Numbered from the stretch's first letter, positions 35,821 through 44,783 are shown. The stretch: 64,000 bases of DNA from Lachnospiraceae bacterium (GCA_019421365.1 JAHZFJ010000010.1:1-64000), one strand, 5' to 3'. Translations and numbers: made by a program. Notes: generated from the letters alone by a model not told the origin.

Positions 35821-36936
35821 TTACCATCCAGACACAAGTGTCATCACTATACTTTTCGTATATATCCCATCGCTAGTAGTACACGTAATAACAAATGTTT
35901 TTCCTATCAATTCCATAACATCTTTTACTGCAACCTTACATTTATAGGTAGATGGATAAGTAATCGTAAAATTAGAGGTAGCCATTCCATTCCAATCAAA
36001 TGTCCAAACTGGTGTAAAATCAACGGTTATTCCACTAGCATCTACCATAGATGCAGTAAAAGTTCTTCCACTCGTACTACCAATAACGATTTCATTATTC
36101 ACATTGCTACATACTAAATTGAAAGTATTCTCTGGTACTATAACCTCTGCCACAACTGTTAAATCAATTGTATCTGTCAAATTCTGTTCTTTCCATGCTG
36201 CCGTTATCGTCACATTCCCCTCTGCCAAGAATGTTACTGTTCCCAATAGATCAACTGTAGCAATCAATTCATTAGATGAAGAATATGTTATAGTTGCTGC
36301 ATTATCAATTGCCCCATCAATGGTTGGAACCGGTACTAATTGAGTTGTAGTATCAACGTCGTATTCTATAGCGCTAGATGTTAAATCAAATGCATACACT
36401 CTTTGTGGCATCAACTCTCTATCTAAATATATACTGGTGATTCCATTGAGATTATACATCGTGGCTAATTCAAAATAACCACCTACGATCCAGAAGCCAG
36501 TTTCTATTTTTATATTATTTACTACGTCTGTGCTTTCTGTGATTAATGACACTCTACCATCTGCATACCTAATAATATCATTACCAACAATAGCATTAGA
36601 TGTTAGATCGTACATATAGCAAGGGATGTTATGAGTCACTTTATTCACAACTACCGGTAAGATTAAGTTACACTCCAATAGAGTTGATTTATAGTATGTA
36701 TCATTCTCCACAGATTCCTTATTCAACGTGATAAAATGTTTACCACTATAAGATAATAATTGGCCTTGTTTAATCGGTGCTGATACTTCATAGAAAATGC
36801 TAATATGATTATCTGTACTGTTATTATCATTATTCTTTCTGAAAATGCATTTAATTGTTTCAGATGTATAATAAGTTGTGATATCCTTACCTTCACGTTT
36901 TAAGGAATCACGAAATTGTTTTTGTAATGTATTCAT
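35821..36936 (-). CDS. Ig-like virion or neck protein of the element
   Basis: 371 residues. The N-terminal ~100 residues (MNTLQKQFRDSLKREGK, then IFYEVSAPIKQGQLLSY) resemble small head-tail connector or stopper-type phage proteins. Residues about 200-270 form one Big_2 Ig-like domain (ATITYSSSNELIATVDLLG...VTITAAW), and a second Ig-like beta domain follows to the C-terminus. AAAGGA precedes the ATG. It could be a neck protein or a head decoration; the Big_2 domain is related to those of the host surface protein at 12.9-16.8 kb only at family level. Confidence 0.6.
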   Translation of the reverse strand: MNTLQKQFRDSLKREGKDITTYYTSETIKCIFRKNNDNNSTDNHISIFYEVSAPIKQGQLLSYSGKHFITLNKESVENDTYYKSTLLECNLILPVVVNKVTHNIPCYMYDLTSNAIVGNDIIRYADGRVSLITESTDVVNNIKIETGFWIVGGYFELATMYNLNGITSIYLDRELMPQRVYAFDLTSSAIEYDVDTTTQLVPVPTIDGAIDNAATITYSSSNELIATVDLLGTVTFLAEGNVTITAAWKEQNLTDTIDLTVVAEVIVPENTFNLVCSNVNNEIVIGSTSGRTFTASMVDASGITVDFTPVWTFDWNGMATSNFTITYPSTYKCKVAVKDVMELIGKTFVITCTTSDGIYTKSIVMTLVSGW

Positions 36937-37043
36937 TGATATTCCTTTCGTTATTTATTCGATAAAAAGAAATTTTAAGGCAGTAACTAAAGTTAGTACT
37001 TTATGTAATTGTTCCCTATAGGCGAACGAGCTAAAACCGTTGA

Positions 37044-37542
37044 AAGCCTTATGTAGCAAGGGTTTGAGGTGTATTGTTACAGAAAAATTTTTTTTAAAAG
37101 TCGATAGAACCCTTATATAGCAATGGTTTAGTGGCATTTTACTTTGCAATTGCGACCCCCTACATAATCTGTTTTCTTTCGTTCTCACACATATTATACC
37201 ATATAGGAAAATTTGAGTGTGTCTGTTAAGCCAGTAAAATCAATGGTTTGAGAGGTTTTAACTTTGAAAAACATCTGTGGACAAATACCTTTTACTTCTC
37301 TATACTACATAATAAGAAAAATAGTCAACTGTGCTTCAAACCTAGTAGAATCAAGGGTTTGAGCGATTTCAACTTTGAAATGGTGCTGACTTCAAGCAAG
37401 ATTAACTTCTTTTTGTTTCCATTAACGTTTTTTAATTTAATTTTTATCCTTCCCCTTTATGTCATTATCTCAAAATTGGGAAGTGGTTTTAACCATCGAA
37501 AAACTAGCAAAATACAGGGGTTTTGGGTCAATTTAGTTTTTA
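37044..37542 (+). repeat. Cluster of five degenerate ~43-bp dispersed repeats
   Basis: Copies at 37044-37080, 37108-37149, 37228-37270, 37338-37380 and 37501-37542. The common plan is AAGCC-x-GTA, then AATCAAGGGTTTGAG, then about 8 nt, then TTTAACTTTGAAA. Further copies lie at 35655-35697, about 30576, 26130 and on both sides of attL (22607, 22727). Clustering beside the integrase suggests recombinase arm sites, a replication region, or a regulator-binding array. Confidence 0.7.
37193..37201 (-). promoter_or_regulatory. Extended -10 promoter for the virion-gene unit
   Basis: On the minus strand TGGTATAAT, a perfect TATAAT with the TGn extension and no good -35. It lies about 260 nt upstream of the Ig-like virion gene, embedded in a dispersed repeat module. 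Inferred. Confidence 0.5.
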
Positions 37543-37624
37543 CTCTTACCACAATCGTTATTTTTCTTATTTTTGCATAGTATTTCTCGAATTTTTGTAA
37601 CTCTCTACACATTTCTCTACAACG

Positions 37625-37682
37625 CAAAAAAGCCACCTTATTTATTCATAGGTAAACTGTTTACCCTTATAAATAAAGTGAC
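37625..37682 (-). terminator. Integrase terminator
   Basis: Stem GGTAAAC/GTTTACC extended by TTATTTAT/ATAAATAA and CAC/GTG, with a six-T run on the minus strand; it starts 10 nt beyond the integrase stop. Confidence 0.85.
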
Positions 37683-37692
37683 TCTATATTGA

Positions 37693-38601
37693 TTATAAAT
37701 TCATTAATGGACTCGTTTTAGCACCCATAATTAAAGAATCATCATCTTGCATGGATTGTAGATATCTCTTAGTAACGTCAATTTTAGTATGGCCTAATAA
37801 CCTTGCTAAAGTAAATAAATCACACCCATTCTTTAATTGAGTTTGTGCATAATAATGTCTGCATGTATGAGGACTAATACGAATCTCTCTTCTAACATTA
37901 CAATTCTCACCACAATTTCTGACTATATTTTCTATGGTTTCTTTCGTTAGTCGTTTTCCCTTTTGGGATAATAGCAGAAAATCAGATTCATAATTTACTT
38001 TGTCCTTAATATACTCTTCTCTTACTCTCATGTATCGGATCAGATATTTATTCACGATTGCTGTAATAGGCACATGACGAACTTTTTTCCCTTTACCGAA
38101 AATGTTTATATAAGTGTCACGTATGTCTGATAATTGCAGTTCACATAATTCTGTATTTCTTATGCCAGTATCGAATAGGATTACCATGATAAGTTGATTA
38201 CGAACCTCTAAATACTTGGAACCATGATAATAATTAATCATCCTTTTTACTTCCTCATCAGTAAATGTGTTAATCAAAAGGATTGGCTCTTTCTGAAATG
38301 ATATTTTATCCATCGGATTCTTATAGATATAATTCTCTCTCAAGGCATAAGAGAAATAAGAACGAAAGCATTTTATTAGACCATTGATATACGTTTCCTT
38401 TAACGATCTCTTTGTCAGATATTCAATATAACCACGAATAGCAATATGATTTGTTTCTTCTAATTCCGTAATTCCATATTCGTTCTCTATAAATCGGAAC
38501 ATCTTTAAATTGTTATTCCTATACGACTTTAACGTTCTCTCTGACAACTTTCTCATCTTACAATCAAATAAAAATTCTTTCAAAACATCTTGATTTAACA
38601 T
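37693..38601 (-). CDS. Tyrosine recombinase (integrase) of the element
   Basis: 302 residues. N-terminal SAM-like core-binding domain (about 5-95) and catalytic domain with Arg148 (DTGIRNTEL), His245-x-x-Arg248 (SPHTCRHY), His271 (LLGHTK) and nucleophile Tyr280 (TKRYLQ). All catalytic residues are present. There is no separate arm-binding AP2-like domain, so it resembles short XerC/D-like integrases. TGGAGG precedes the ATG. It sits 162 nt from the yebC-derived att core, the normal place for the enzyme that integrated the element. Confidence 0.95.
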   Translation of the reverse strand: MLNQDVLKEFLFDCKMRKLSERTLKSYRNNNLKMFRFIENEYGITELEETNHIAIRGYIEYLTKRSLKETYINGLIKCFRSYFSYALRENYIYKNPMDKISFQKEPILLINTFTDEEVKRMINYYHGSKYLEVRNQLIMVILFDTGIRNTELCELQLSDIRDTYINIFGKGKKVRHVPITAIVNKYLIRYMRVREEYIKDKVNYESDFLLLSQKGKRLTKETIENIVRNCGENCNVRREIRISPHTCRHYYAQTQLKNGCDLFTLARLLGHTKIDVTKRYLQSMQDDDSLIMGAKTSPLMNL

Positions 38602-38763
38602 ACAAAAAATCCTCCATCTACCATAATATTAGTTATGATAAATGCAGGATTAGATGTATCCCTTATTATTTATAAACATCCTTCCAGTATAGCGTAACTG
38701 GTCAATTTTTCTTCATACTAAAAATGCACGAACCCAGTAACCAACCCACTTTCAAGACTTTGG

Positions 38764-38844
38764 ATTATTCATCCCAGTTATGGTAAACTGCTTGAACGTC
38801 ATCATCTTCATCTAATAAATCTAATGTCTTTTGGAAGTATTTGA
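38764..38844. repeat. attR: 81-bp direct repeat forming the 3' end of intact yebC
   Basis: Identical to 22645-22725. It restores a full-length yebC, so the host gene remains functional after integration. Confidence 0.95.
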
Positions 38845-39493
38845 TATCTTTTTCATCTGTAAGCTCAACCCAAGTTTGAGGAAGCATAGTAACCTCAGCT
38901 TCTACCATAGCTACCTTTTCAGCTTCTAATTTTTCACGTACTTCGCTTAACATTTCAGGATCAGTTAAGATTTCAAAGCTATCATCTTCTTCATTAAAAT
39001 CTTCAGCACCAGCGTCTAATGCAATCATCATAAGATCGTCAGCACTCATATCACATTCTTCTTTGTCAATGATAATTTGTCCTTTTTTATCAAACATGAA
39101 AGATACACAACCTGGAGTACCTACATTACCATTTCCTTTCGTGAATGCATTTCTTACGTTTGATGCTGTTCTATTCTTATTATCAGTTAAAGCTTCTACA
39201 ATAATAGCGATACCGTTTGGTCCATATCCTTCATAAGTAACGTGTTCGTAATTAACACTATTAGCATCTCCAGCTGCTTTTTTGATACCTCTTTCAATTG
39301 TATCATTAGGCATGTTATTAGCTTTTGCTTTCGCAATAACATCGCGTAATCTCGAATTATTCATCGGATCCGCTCCACCTTCTTTAACAGCTACAGCGAT
39401 TTCTCTACCGATGATAGTAAAGATTTTTCCTTTTGCTGCATCATTTTTTTCTTTTTTATGTTTGATATTAGCAAACTTTGAATGTCCTGACAT
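38765..39493 (-). CDS. yebC: YebC/PmpR family regulator
   Basis: 242 residues, full length. N-terminal MSGHSKFANIKHKKEKNDAAKGK is the family signature; GYGPNGIAIIVEALTDNKNRT and the C-terminal DEDDDVQAVYHNWDE are conserved. YebC proteins act as DNA-binding regulators, and recent work links the family to translation through polyproline stretches. Its last ~26 codons and stop are the integration site of the 16.1-kb element, which supplies an identical 3' end. Preceded by argR. Confidence 0.95.
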   Translation of the reverse strand: MSGHSKFANIKHKKEKNDAAKGKIFTIIGREIAVAVKEGGADPMNNSRLRDVIAKAKANNMPNDTIERGIKKAAGDANSVNYEHVTYEGYGPNGIAIIVEALTDNKNRTASNVRNAFTKGNGNVGTPGCVSFMFDKKGQIIIDKEECDMSADDLMMIALDAGAEDFNEEDDSFEILTDPEMLSEVREKLEAEKVAMVEAEVTMLPQTWVELTDEKDIKYFQKTLDLLDEDDDVQAVYHNWDE

Positions 39494-39626
39494 ATCAATT
39501 CTCCTTTATATCTATTGTGTCAAAATCTAAATTGTATAGAACAACTGTTTCGTCACGTTTCTATACATTAACTGAACTATTTTACCACGTTTTATTCCTA
39601 CAATCAAGTTTTGGAATGAATACAAA

Positions 39627-40097
39627 CTAGAAGTAACTATCACCTCTTGCACTAACTAACTTATTCACTTTCTCCATAACTTCAATTGTATCTTCTACCG
39701 TACGAATTGCACACATAATTGTATCATCTCCTGCTATACAGCCTACAATACCGTTAATGTGTAGCGCATCTAACGCGGCAGCAACAGCCATTGCCATACC
39801 TGAAACTGTTTTTATAACCATGATATTTTGTGCACGATCCATAGATACAAATCCATCACGAAGTACACGAACAAATTTCTCACTAAGGCCAGCTTCTTGT
39901 TTTTGTAATACAATATATTTTTGCTTTCCTTTTTCAGCTGATACTTTCGTTAACTTTAATTCACGAATATCTCTTGAAATAGTCGCCTGTGTAACATTAT
40001 AACCCGCCGCATTAAGTAACTCAGCTAATTCTTCCTGTGTTTCTACATCATTCTTCGTAATTAACTCAATTATTTTCGTCTGACGTTTAATTTTCAT
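39627..40097 (-). CDS. argR: Arginine repressor
   Basis: 156 residues. N-terminal winged helix (IIELITKNDVETQEELAELL...ATISRDIRELKL) and C-terminal hexamerisation/arginine-binding domain with GTIAGDDTI-like sequence IVGCIAGDDTIMCAI. Controls arginine genes. Last gene of the dxs-tlyA-nadK-argR run and 35 nt after nadK. In related genomes recN follows directly; here yebC and the element follow. Confidence 0.96.
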   Translation of the reverse strand: MKIKRQTKIIELITKNDVETQEELAELLNAAGYNVTQATISRDIRELKLTKVSAEKGKQKYIVLQKQEAGLSEKFVRVLRDGFVSMDRAQNIMVIKTVSGMAMAVAAALDALHINGIVGCIAGDDTIMCAIRTVEDTIEVMEKVNKLVSARGDSYF

Positions 40098-40132
40098 ACT
40101 TACCTCCTAAATTTTGTTATAGCCTTCTCTTA

Positions 40133-40987
40133 CTATTTTAACTTACTCCTAAGAATTTCATAAAAACTCTTTTGATTTATTTTAATTAATTTCGTTACTT
40201 TCTCAGCTCTCTTGATACGAATCTCGTCGCCTGCTTTTAATTCCATTGCCATTCTACCGTCAAATGTTGCAATTGCTTCTTCTTTCTGGGTTTTCTTACT
40301 CTTATCGATTAAGACTGTAATTTCATCGTCAGAAGATACCAATATACTTCGTTGACTCATAGTATGCGGACAAATTGGTGTAATCATCAATACATTAGAA
40401 CTAGGCGCTGCAACAGGTCCGCCTGCTGACAGATTATAACCGGTTGATCCGGTAGGTGTTGCTATAATAACTCCATCTCCGTGATATGTATCAACAAGAA
40501 TATCATTCACGTAGACGCTGACACAGATAATCCGTGAGAAGCCACTCCGGCTTATAACAATATCATTCAATGCATAGTCCTCATACGTAGTTTGATTATT
40601 ACGAGAAATTTTCCCATAAAGCATCATCCTCTTTTGTATCTCTATATCTTCCTCAAGTAAACTATCAAGCGCTGGTATGATGTCTTGCTTTTCAATCTCC
40701 GCTAGAAATCCTAATGTTCCCAGATTAATTCCTAATAATGGAATCTCTTTTGAATATAAATCTGTAGCAGCGCGAATAATTGTTCCATCACCGCCAAGTA
40801 CAATTACACAATCTGTATCATCTTTTATCCATGATACATCTATATCTTCATCATTCGTACCTACTGTGTTTCGTTCTGTGGATATTAAACATCTCTTGCC
40901 TTTACTAATCAGGTACTCTTGTATTAGTTTCGTGGTTTTGTATTCACAATCTTTATCAATATTGGTTATAATGCAGAAATTATTCAT
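40133..40987 (-). CDS. nadK: NAD kinase
   Basis: Phosphorylates NAD to NADP. 284 residues from the ATG at 40987 (a GTG three codons earlier is possible; the AAGGG site is 4 nt from GTG and 13 nt from ATG, so the start is undecided). GGDGT (65-69) is the catalytic motif, and the TPTGSTGYNLSAGGP segment follows near 155-170. Lies 18-27 nt after tlyA and 35 nt before argR in a compact operon. Confidence 0.95.
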   Translation of the reverse strand: MNNFCIITNIDKDCEYKTTKLIQEYLISKGKRCLISTERNTVGTNDEDIDVSWIKDDTDCVIVLGGDGTIIRAATDLYSKEIPLLGINLGTLGFLAEIEKQDIIPALDSLLEEDIEIQKRMMLYGKISRNNQTTYEDYALNDIVISRSGFSRIICVSVYVNDILVDTYHGDGVIIATPTGSTGYNLSAGGPVAAPSSNVLMITPICPHTMSQRSILVSSDDEITVLIDKSKKTQKEEAIATFDGRMAMELKAGDEIRIKRAEKVTKLIKINQKSFYEILRSKLK

Positions 40988-41014
40988 CGCTAACACCGAG
41001 CCCTTCTATTAGAC

Positions 41015-41908
41015 TTACAGAGTAGTATGTGCCTTAGCAACCGTCTCTCTAATATACATATTGAGATCTTTAATTGCTTCATTTTGTACGGATTTATTAC
41101 ATTCATCAATAGATAAATCCATGTAATTAACCTCTTCGCCGTTTTCTTCACCGTCGTCAACTACTTGTTTACAATCTTCATTTTTTTCAATATATAGCAA
41201 ATATTCTATATTACCTTCTGGACCTTTAATAGGAGAATAATCAAGATTTAAAACGGTAAATCCTATTGCTACCGCATACTTAATCACTTTCTCAATAACT
41301 TCTATATGAACGCTTTTCTCACGAACAACGCCCTTCTTACCAACCTTTTCTCTACCTGCTTCAAATTGTGGTTTTATTAAACAAACCACTTGTCCCTTCT
41401 CATCTAAGAGATTTCTTACAGGTATTAATACCTTAGTTAGTGATATGAAGGCCACATCAATGGATGCGAACGCTATTGCTTCTTTAATATCCTCATTTGT
41501 AACATATCGGATATTGGTCTTTTCCATGCTTATAACTCTCTCATCTGAACGTAGTGACCAAGCTAATTGGTTTGTTCCTACATCTACCGCATATACTTTA
41601 ACAGCACCATTTTGCAACATACAATCGGTGAAACCACCTGTCGAAGAACCTACATCCATACAAACTTTATCTTGTACTGATACGCCATATTCTTCAATTG
41701 CTTTTTCTAACTTAAAACCTCCACGGCTAACATATTTCATAGCATGGCCTTTTACTTCAATCTCTACACTATCAGGAAACATGCTACCTGCTTTATCTTC
41801 TCTTTGTCCTTCTACAAAAACATTTCCACACATGATGATTGCTTTTGCTTTTTCTCTTGATTCAGCTAAGTTACGCTGAACCAATAACACATCTAACCGT
41901 TCTTTCAT
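41015..41908 (-). CDS. tlyA: TlyA family rRNA (cytidine-2'-O)-methyltransferase
   Basis: 297 residues. N-terminal S4 RNA-binding domain (ERLDVLLVQRNLAESREKAKAII) and an FtsJ-like methyltransferase domain with DVGSSTGGFTDCMLQ (SAM motif I) and VSLIKPQFE-type segment LIKPQFEAGREKVGKKGVV. Also called hemolysin A family, though methylation is the established activity. ATG at 41908 with GAGG 5-9 nt upstream; an in-frame GTG two codons earlier overlaps the site. The extra Asp/Glu-rich C-terminal tail is unusual. Confidence 0.92.
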   Translation of the reverse strand: MKERLDVLLVQRNLAESREKAKAIIMCGNVFVEGQREDKAGSMFPDSVEIEVKGHAMKYVSRGGFKLEKAIEEYGVSVQDKVCMDVGSSTGGFTDCMLQNGAVKVYAVDVGTNQLAWSLRSDERVISMEKTNIRYVTNEDIKEAIAFASIDVAFISLTKVLIPVRNLLDEKGQVVCLIKPQFEAGREKVGKKGVVREKSVHIEVIEKVIKYAVAIGFTVLNLDYSPIKGPEGNIEYLLYIEKNEDCKQVVDDGEENGEEVNYMDLSIDECNKSVQNEAIKDLNMYIRETVAKAHTTL

Positions 41909-41934
41909 AAGCACCTCATTTAACTACACTCGAT

Positions 41935-43839
41935 TTACAAATCAACTTCACTAAGAATTTTGTTCACTACAGACTGTGCATCTATTCCATACTCTTTTCT
42001 TAACAAATCAGCATCGCCTTGTGGTATGAATGCATCAGGAAGCGAAATACGAATGTATCTATTATCATTATAATTATTTTTGCATAAAAATCCAACTATT
42101 TTTTGCCCAAATCCACCCGAATTGATGTTTTCTTCTAAAGTGACCACATATTTATGTGTTGGTAGGAGTTTCGTTAGTAATTCTTCATCAAATGGAGCAA
42201 CAAATCGGACATTCACTAAACTCACTGAATACCCTTGTTCTTTCAAGTGATTTCTTGCATCATTAGCAACTTCCACCATGTTACCATATGCTAGTAACAG
42301 AATATCCTTTTCACTGTATAATAATTCACTTTTTCCGTATTCAATCGGTGCTTGAAACTCGCCAAGCCCCGAATAAACTTTACCTCTTGGATAACGTATT
42401 GCAACAGGACCATTATGATTTACTGCAAACGTAAGCATATCTTCAAATTCCTGTCCATTCTTTGGTGCCATCACCGTCATATTTGGCATTGTGAGTAGAT
42501 AAGAGATATCAAATATACCTTGATGTGTCTCTCCATCACTTCCAACAATCCCTGCACGGTCAATCGCAAACACGACAGGTAGTGAATTAATACATACATC
42601 ATGTAACAGTTGATCGTATGCTCTTTGCAAGAAAGTGGAATAAATTGCAACGACTGGTTTCATACCACCAACCGCTAATCCCGCCGCAAATGTAACTGCA
42701 TGTTCTTCTGCAATACCCACATCAAAGAAGCGTTTTGGATATCTCTTTGCAAACTTAATCAATCCAGTACCCGACGGCATTGCTGCCGTTATTGCAACAA
42801 TCTTCTCATCCTTTTCTGCTAAAGAAACTAATGTTTTCGCAAATTTATCTGTATAACTCATGGCACTCTTGGTACTCTTCTTCTTAACTTCACCGGTCTC
42901 AATTACAAAAGGATCAATTCCATGATATTTGGAAGGATTTTTTTCTGCTAATTTATATCCTTTTCCTTTTTTCGTAATTACATGAATAATTACTGCTTCA
43001 TTCATATTTTTCGCACTGTTAATTGCCGATAATAATTGTTCAATATTATGACCATCAATTGGTCCTATATAGGTAAGCCCCATATCTTCAAATAACATTC
43101 CCGGTATGAACAATCGTTTTATACTATCCTTAGAACGACGTAAACGATCGATTACTGATTTTCCTTTTGGCAAACTAGACAGTGCTCGCTCAATTCCATC
43201 TTTAAATCCATTATATTTTACGCTGGTACGTACTTTTCCTAGGTAGGTTGCCATGCCTCCAACATTTTCATTAATGGACATATTATTATCATTCAGAATT
43301 ATGACCATATTTGATTGTAGTCTTGCAGCATTATTCAAAGCTTCAAAGGACATTCCACCCGATAGCGCTCCATCTCCAATTACAGCAAAGACATTATAAT
43401 TTTCTTTCTGTAAATCTCTGGCTTTAGCTAAACCAAGGGCAGCTGATATTGAGGTAGAACTATGTCCTGTATCAAAGGCATCACAATCACTTTCGTTTAT
43501 CTTTGGAAAGCCACTTAGGCCTTCGTACGTTCTAAGTTTACGAAAGCCTTCTTTTCTACCTGTTAATATTTTATGTGTGTAGGCTTGGTGACCTACATCC
43601 CAAACTAACCTATCTTTTGGAAAGTTTAAGGACAAGTGCAGTGCCATAGTCAACTCCACAACACCTAAGTTAGATGCTAAGTGTCCACCAGTAACACTAA
43701 TATTCGAAATTAAGAATTCACGAATTTCACTCGCCAATGCTGAATAGTCGTCAGCAGAAACTTTCTTAATGTCATTTGGTTTATTAATATTGTTTAATAT
43801 ATTTGTCGCTGTCACAACTTCTTTTATTTTATCTTCCAT
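41935..43839 (-). CDS. dxs: 1-deoxy-D-xylulose-5-phosphate synthase
   Basis: First step of the MEP isoprenoid pathway, from pyruvate and glyceraldehyde 3-phosphate with ThDP. 634 residues. GDGALSGGMSFEALNN ... NDNNMSI is the ThDP/Mg motif, the pyrimidine-binding domain has DVGIAEEHAVTFAAGLA with the conserved glutamate, and a transketolase C-terminal domain follows. It overlaps ispA by one base (TAATG), so the two prenyl genes are translationally coupled. Confidence 0.97.
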   Translation of the reverse strand: MEDKIKEVVTATNILNNINKPNDIKKVSADDYSALASEIREFLISNISVTGGHLASNLGVVELTMALHLSLNFPKDRLVWDVGHQAYTHKILTGRKEGFRKLRTYEGLSGFPKINESDCDAFDTGHSSTSISAALGLAKARDLQKENYNVFAVIGDGALSGGMSFEALNNAARLQSNMVIILNDNNMSINENVGGMATYLGKVRTSVKYNGFKDGIERALSSLPKGKSVIDRLRRSKDSIKRLFIPGMLFEDMGLTYIGPIDGHNIEQLLSAINSAKNMNEAVIIHVITKKGKGYKLAEKNPSKYHGIDPFVIETGEVKKKSTKSAMSYTDKFAKTLVSLAEKDEKIVAITAAMPSGTGLIKFAKRYPKRFFDVGIAEEHAVTFAAGLAVGGMKPVVAIYSTFLQRAYDQLLHDVCINSLPVVFAIDRAGIVGSDGETHQGIFDISYLLTMPNMTVMAPKNGQEFEDMLTFAVNHNGPVAIRYPRGKVYSGLGEFQAPIEYGKSELLYSEKDILLLAYGNMVEVANDARNHLKEQGYSVSLVNVRFVAPFDEELLTKLLPTHKYVVTLEENINSGGFGQKIVGFLCKNNYNDNRYIRISLPDAFIPQGDADLLRKEYGIDAQSVVNKILSEVDL

Positions 43840-44783
43840 TATTTTTCCCTGTCTATTAAATAGTAGATTAATCTTTCAAGATACTCATTCTTCTTATTCA
43901 ATGACTGATATTGTTCTATTGCTTGTCCTGATAATTCTTCAACAAAGGATTTCGCCCCGTCTAATCCAAATAATGTTACATAAGTAGTCTTTTCATTTTT
44001 CTCGTCACTATGAATTGGTTTCCCAAGAACTTGCATGGTACTAGTCTCATCAAGAATATCGTCTTGAATTTGGAAAGCTAAACCAATTGAAAGAGCAACC
44101 TTTCTAACTACCTCAACTTCAAAGTCACTGGCACCTGCAAGAATAGCCCCTATCATCATAGACGCTTCAATTAACGCTCCTGTTTTCCATTCATAGATTA
44201 CATCTAATCTATCTTTCTCAATTTCTTTACCTGTTGCTTGAACATCAATAACCTGTCCACCTAGCATTCCATAAACTCCTGGTTTTTTTGCAAGTACATT
44301 CATAGCTTTCATGATTCGATTACTATGTTTTAACCGTTCAAGCAATGTATCTTCATCTAATACATCAAGATTCTCATCATTAAGACTATATTGATACGCC
44401 TTACAGGCAGTTTCATACGCAAAATTAAGCAGACCATCTCCTGCTAGTATTCCGATTGCTTCCCCGAATACGACATGAGTGGTCTTCCTTCCTCTACGAT
44501 ATTCATCATCATCCATCGCTGGTAAATCATCATGCACCAAAGAGTACGTATGAATCATTTCCATAGCAGCCATAAAAGGCTCAATCTCTTTCTCATTCTT
44601 CCCATCAAACAAGCGGAATGTCTCTTCCATTAGCATTGGTCTAAGACGTTTACCACCTGCTAGTACACTATAATTCATCGCTTCTAAGACAGTCTTTTGA
44701 TATCCTGTCTCTTCTGGTAAGTAATCTCTTATTACTCGTTCTATATTCTCTACTCTTTTATCGAATTCCTCTTTAAAGTTCAT
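43839..44783 (-). CDS. ispA: Polyprenyl synthetase (farnesyl diphosphate synthase type)
   Basis: Condenses IPP with DMAPP/GPP. First aspartate-rich motif DDLPAMDDDEYRRG near 90-103, second DDILDETST near 225-233; GGKRLRP near 45-51 is substrate binding. 314 residues from the ATG at 44783, which overlaps the xseB stop by 11 nt and has AAGGAG about 12 nt upstream; a frame 16 codons longer lies inside xseB and lacks support. Forms an xseA-xseB-ispA-dxs operon, the standard Firmicute order. Confidence 0.94.
   Translation of the reverse strand: MNFKEEFDKRVENIERVIRDYLPEETGYQKTVLEAMNYSVLAGGKRLRPMLMEETFRLFDGKNEKEIEPFMAAMEMIHTYSLVHDDLPAMDDDEYRRGRKTTHVVFGEAIGILAGDGLLNFAYETACKAYQYSLNDENLDVLDEDTLLERLKHSNRIMKAMNVLAKKPGVYGMLGGQVIDVQATGKEIEKDRLDVIYEWKTGALIEASMMIGAILAGASDFEVEVVRKVALSIGLAFQIQDDILDETSTMQVLGKPIHSDEKNEKTTYVTLFGLDGAKSFVEELSGQAIEQYQSLNKKNEYLERLIYYLIDREK

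Larger units (their letters stand above)
36937..37692. other. 756-nt non-coding region between integrase and virion gene
   Basis: Contains five copies of the ~43-bp dispersed repeat (37044, 37108, 37228, 37338, 37501), an extended -10 promoter on the minus strand and the integrase terminator. Frames open here on either strand are composed of the repeats and lack plausible products. Confidence 0.6.
22645..38763. mobile_element. 16,119-bp integrated phage-like/satellite element in the 3' end of yebC
   Basis: Bounded by an 81-bp perfect direct repeat made of the last yebC codons plus stop (22645-22725 and 38764-38844; distance 16,119). The tyrosine recombinase gene lies next to the intact yebC. 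Content in order from the right: integrase, Ig-like virion protein, scaffold, holin-like, major capsid, HTH, DHH-like, 66-residue protein, RepL-like, 100-residue protein, small terminase candidate, TerL, portal, zinc-ribbon protein, plus-strand repressor, and a four-gene operon. There is no tail, lysin or polymerase gene. About 4.5 kb is non-coding with degenerate repeats. Either a capsid-encoding satellite or a decayed prophage. Confidence 0.9.

Noticed and set aside
36955..37188. 77-residue minus-strand frame between integrase and virion gene
   Set aside because: It is made mostly of two copies of the dispersed repeat, has no ribosome site and no protein-like composition.
37248..37580. 110-residue plus-strand frame next to the integrase
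   Set aside because: Starts within a dispersed repeat, hydrophobic AT-driven composition, no ribosome site; not a convincing membrane protein.
22645..38763. Retron or diversity-generating retroelement in the element
   Set aside because: No reverse transcriptase motif (YxDD) in any frame and no template/variable repeat pair.
22645..38763. Integrative conjugative element
   Set aside because: No relaxase, VirB4/VirD4 or other transfer genes; packaging and capsid genes are present instead.
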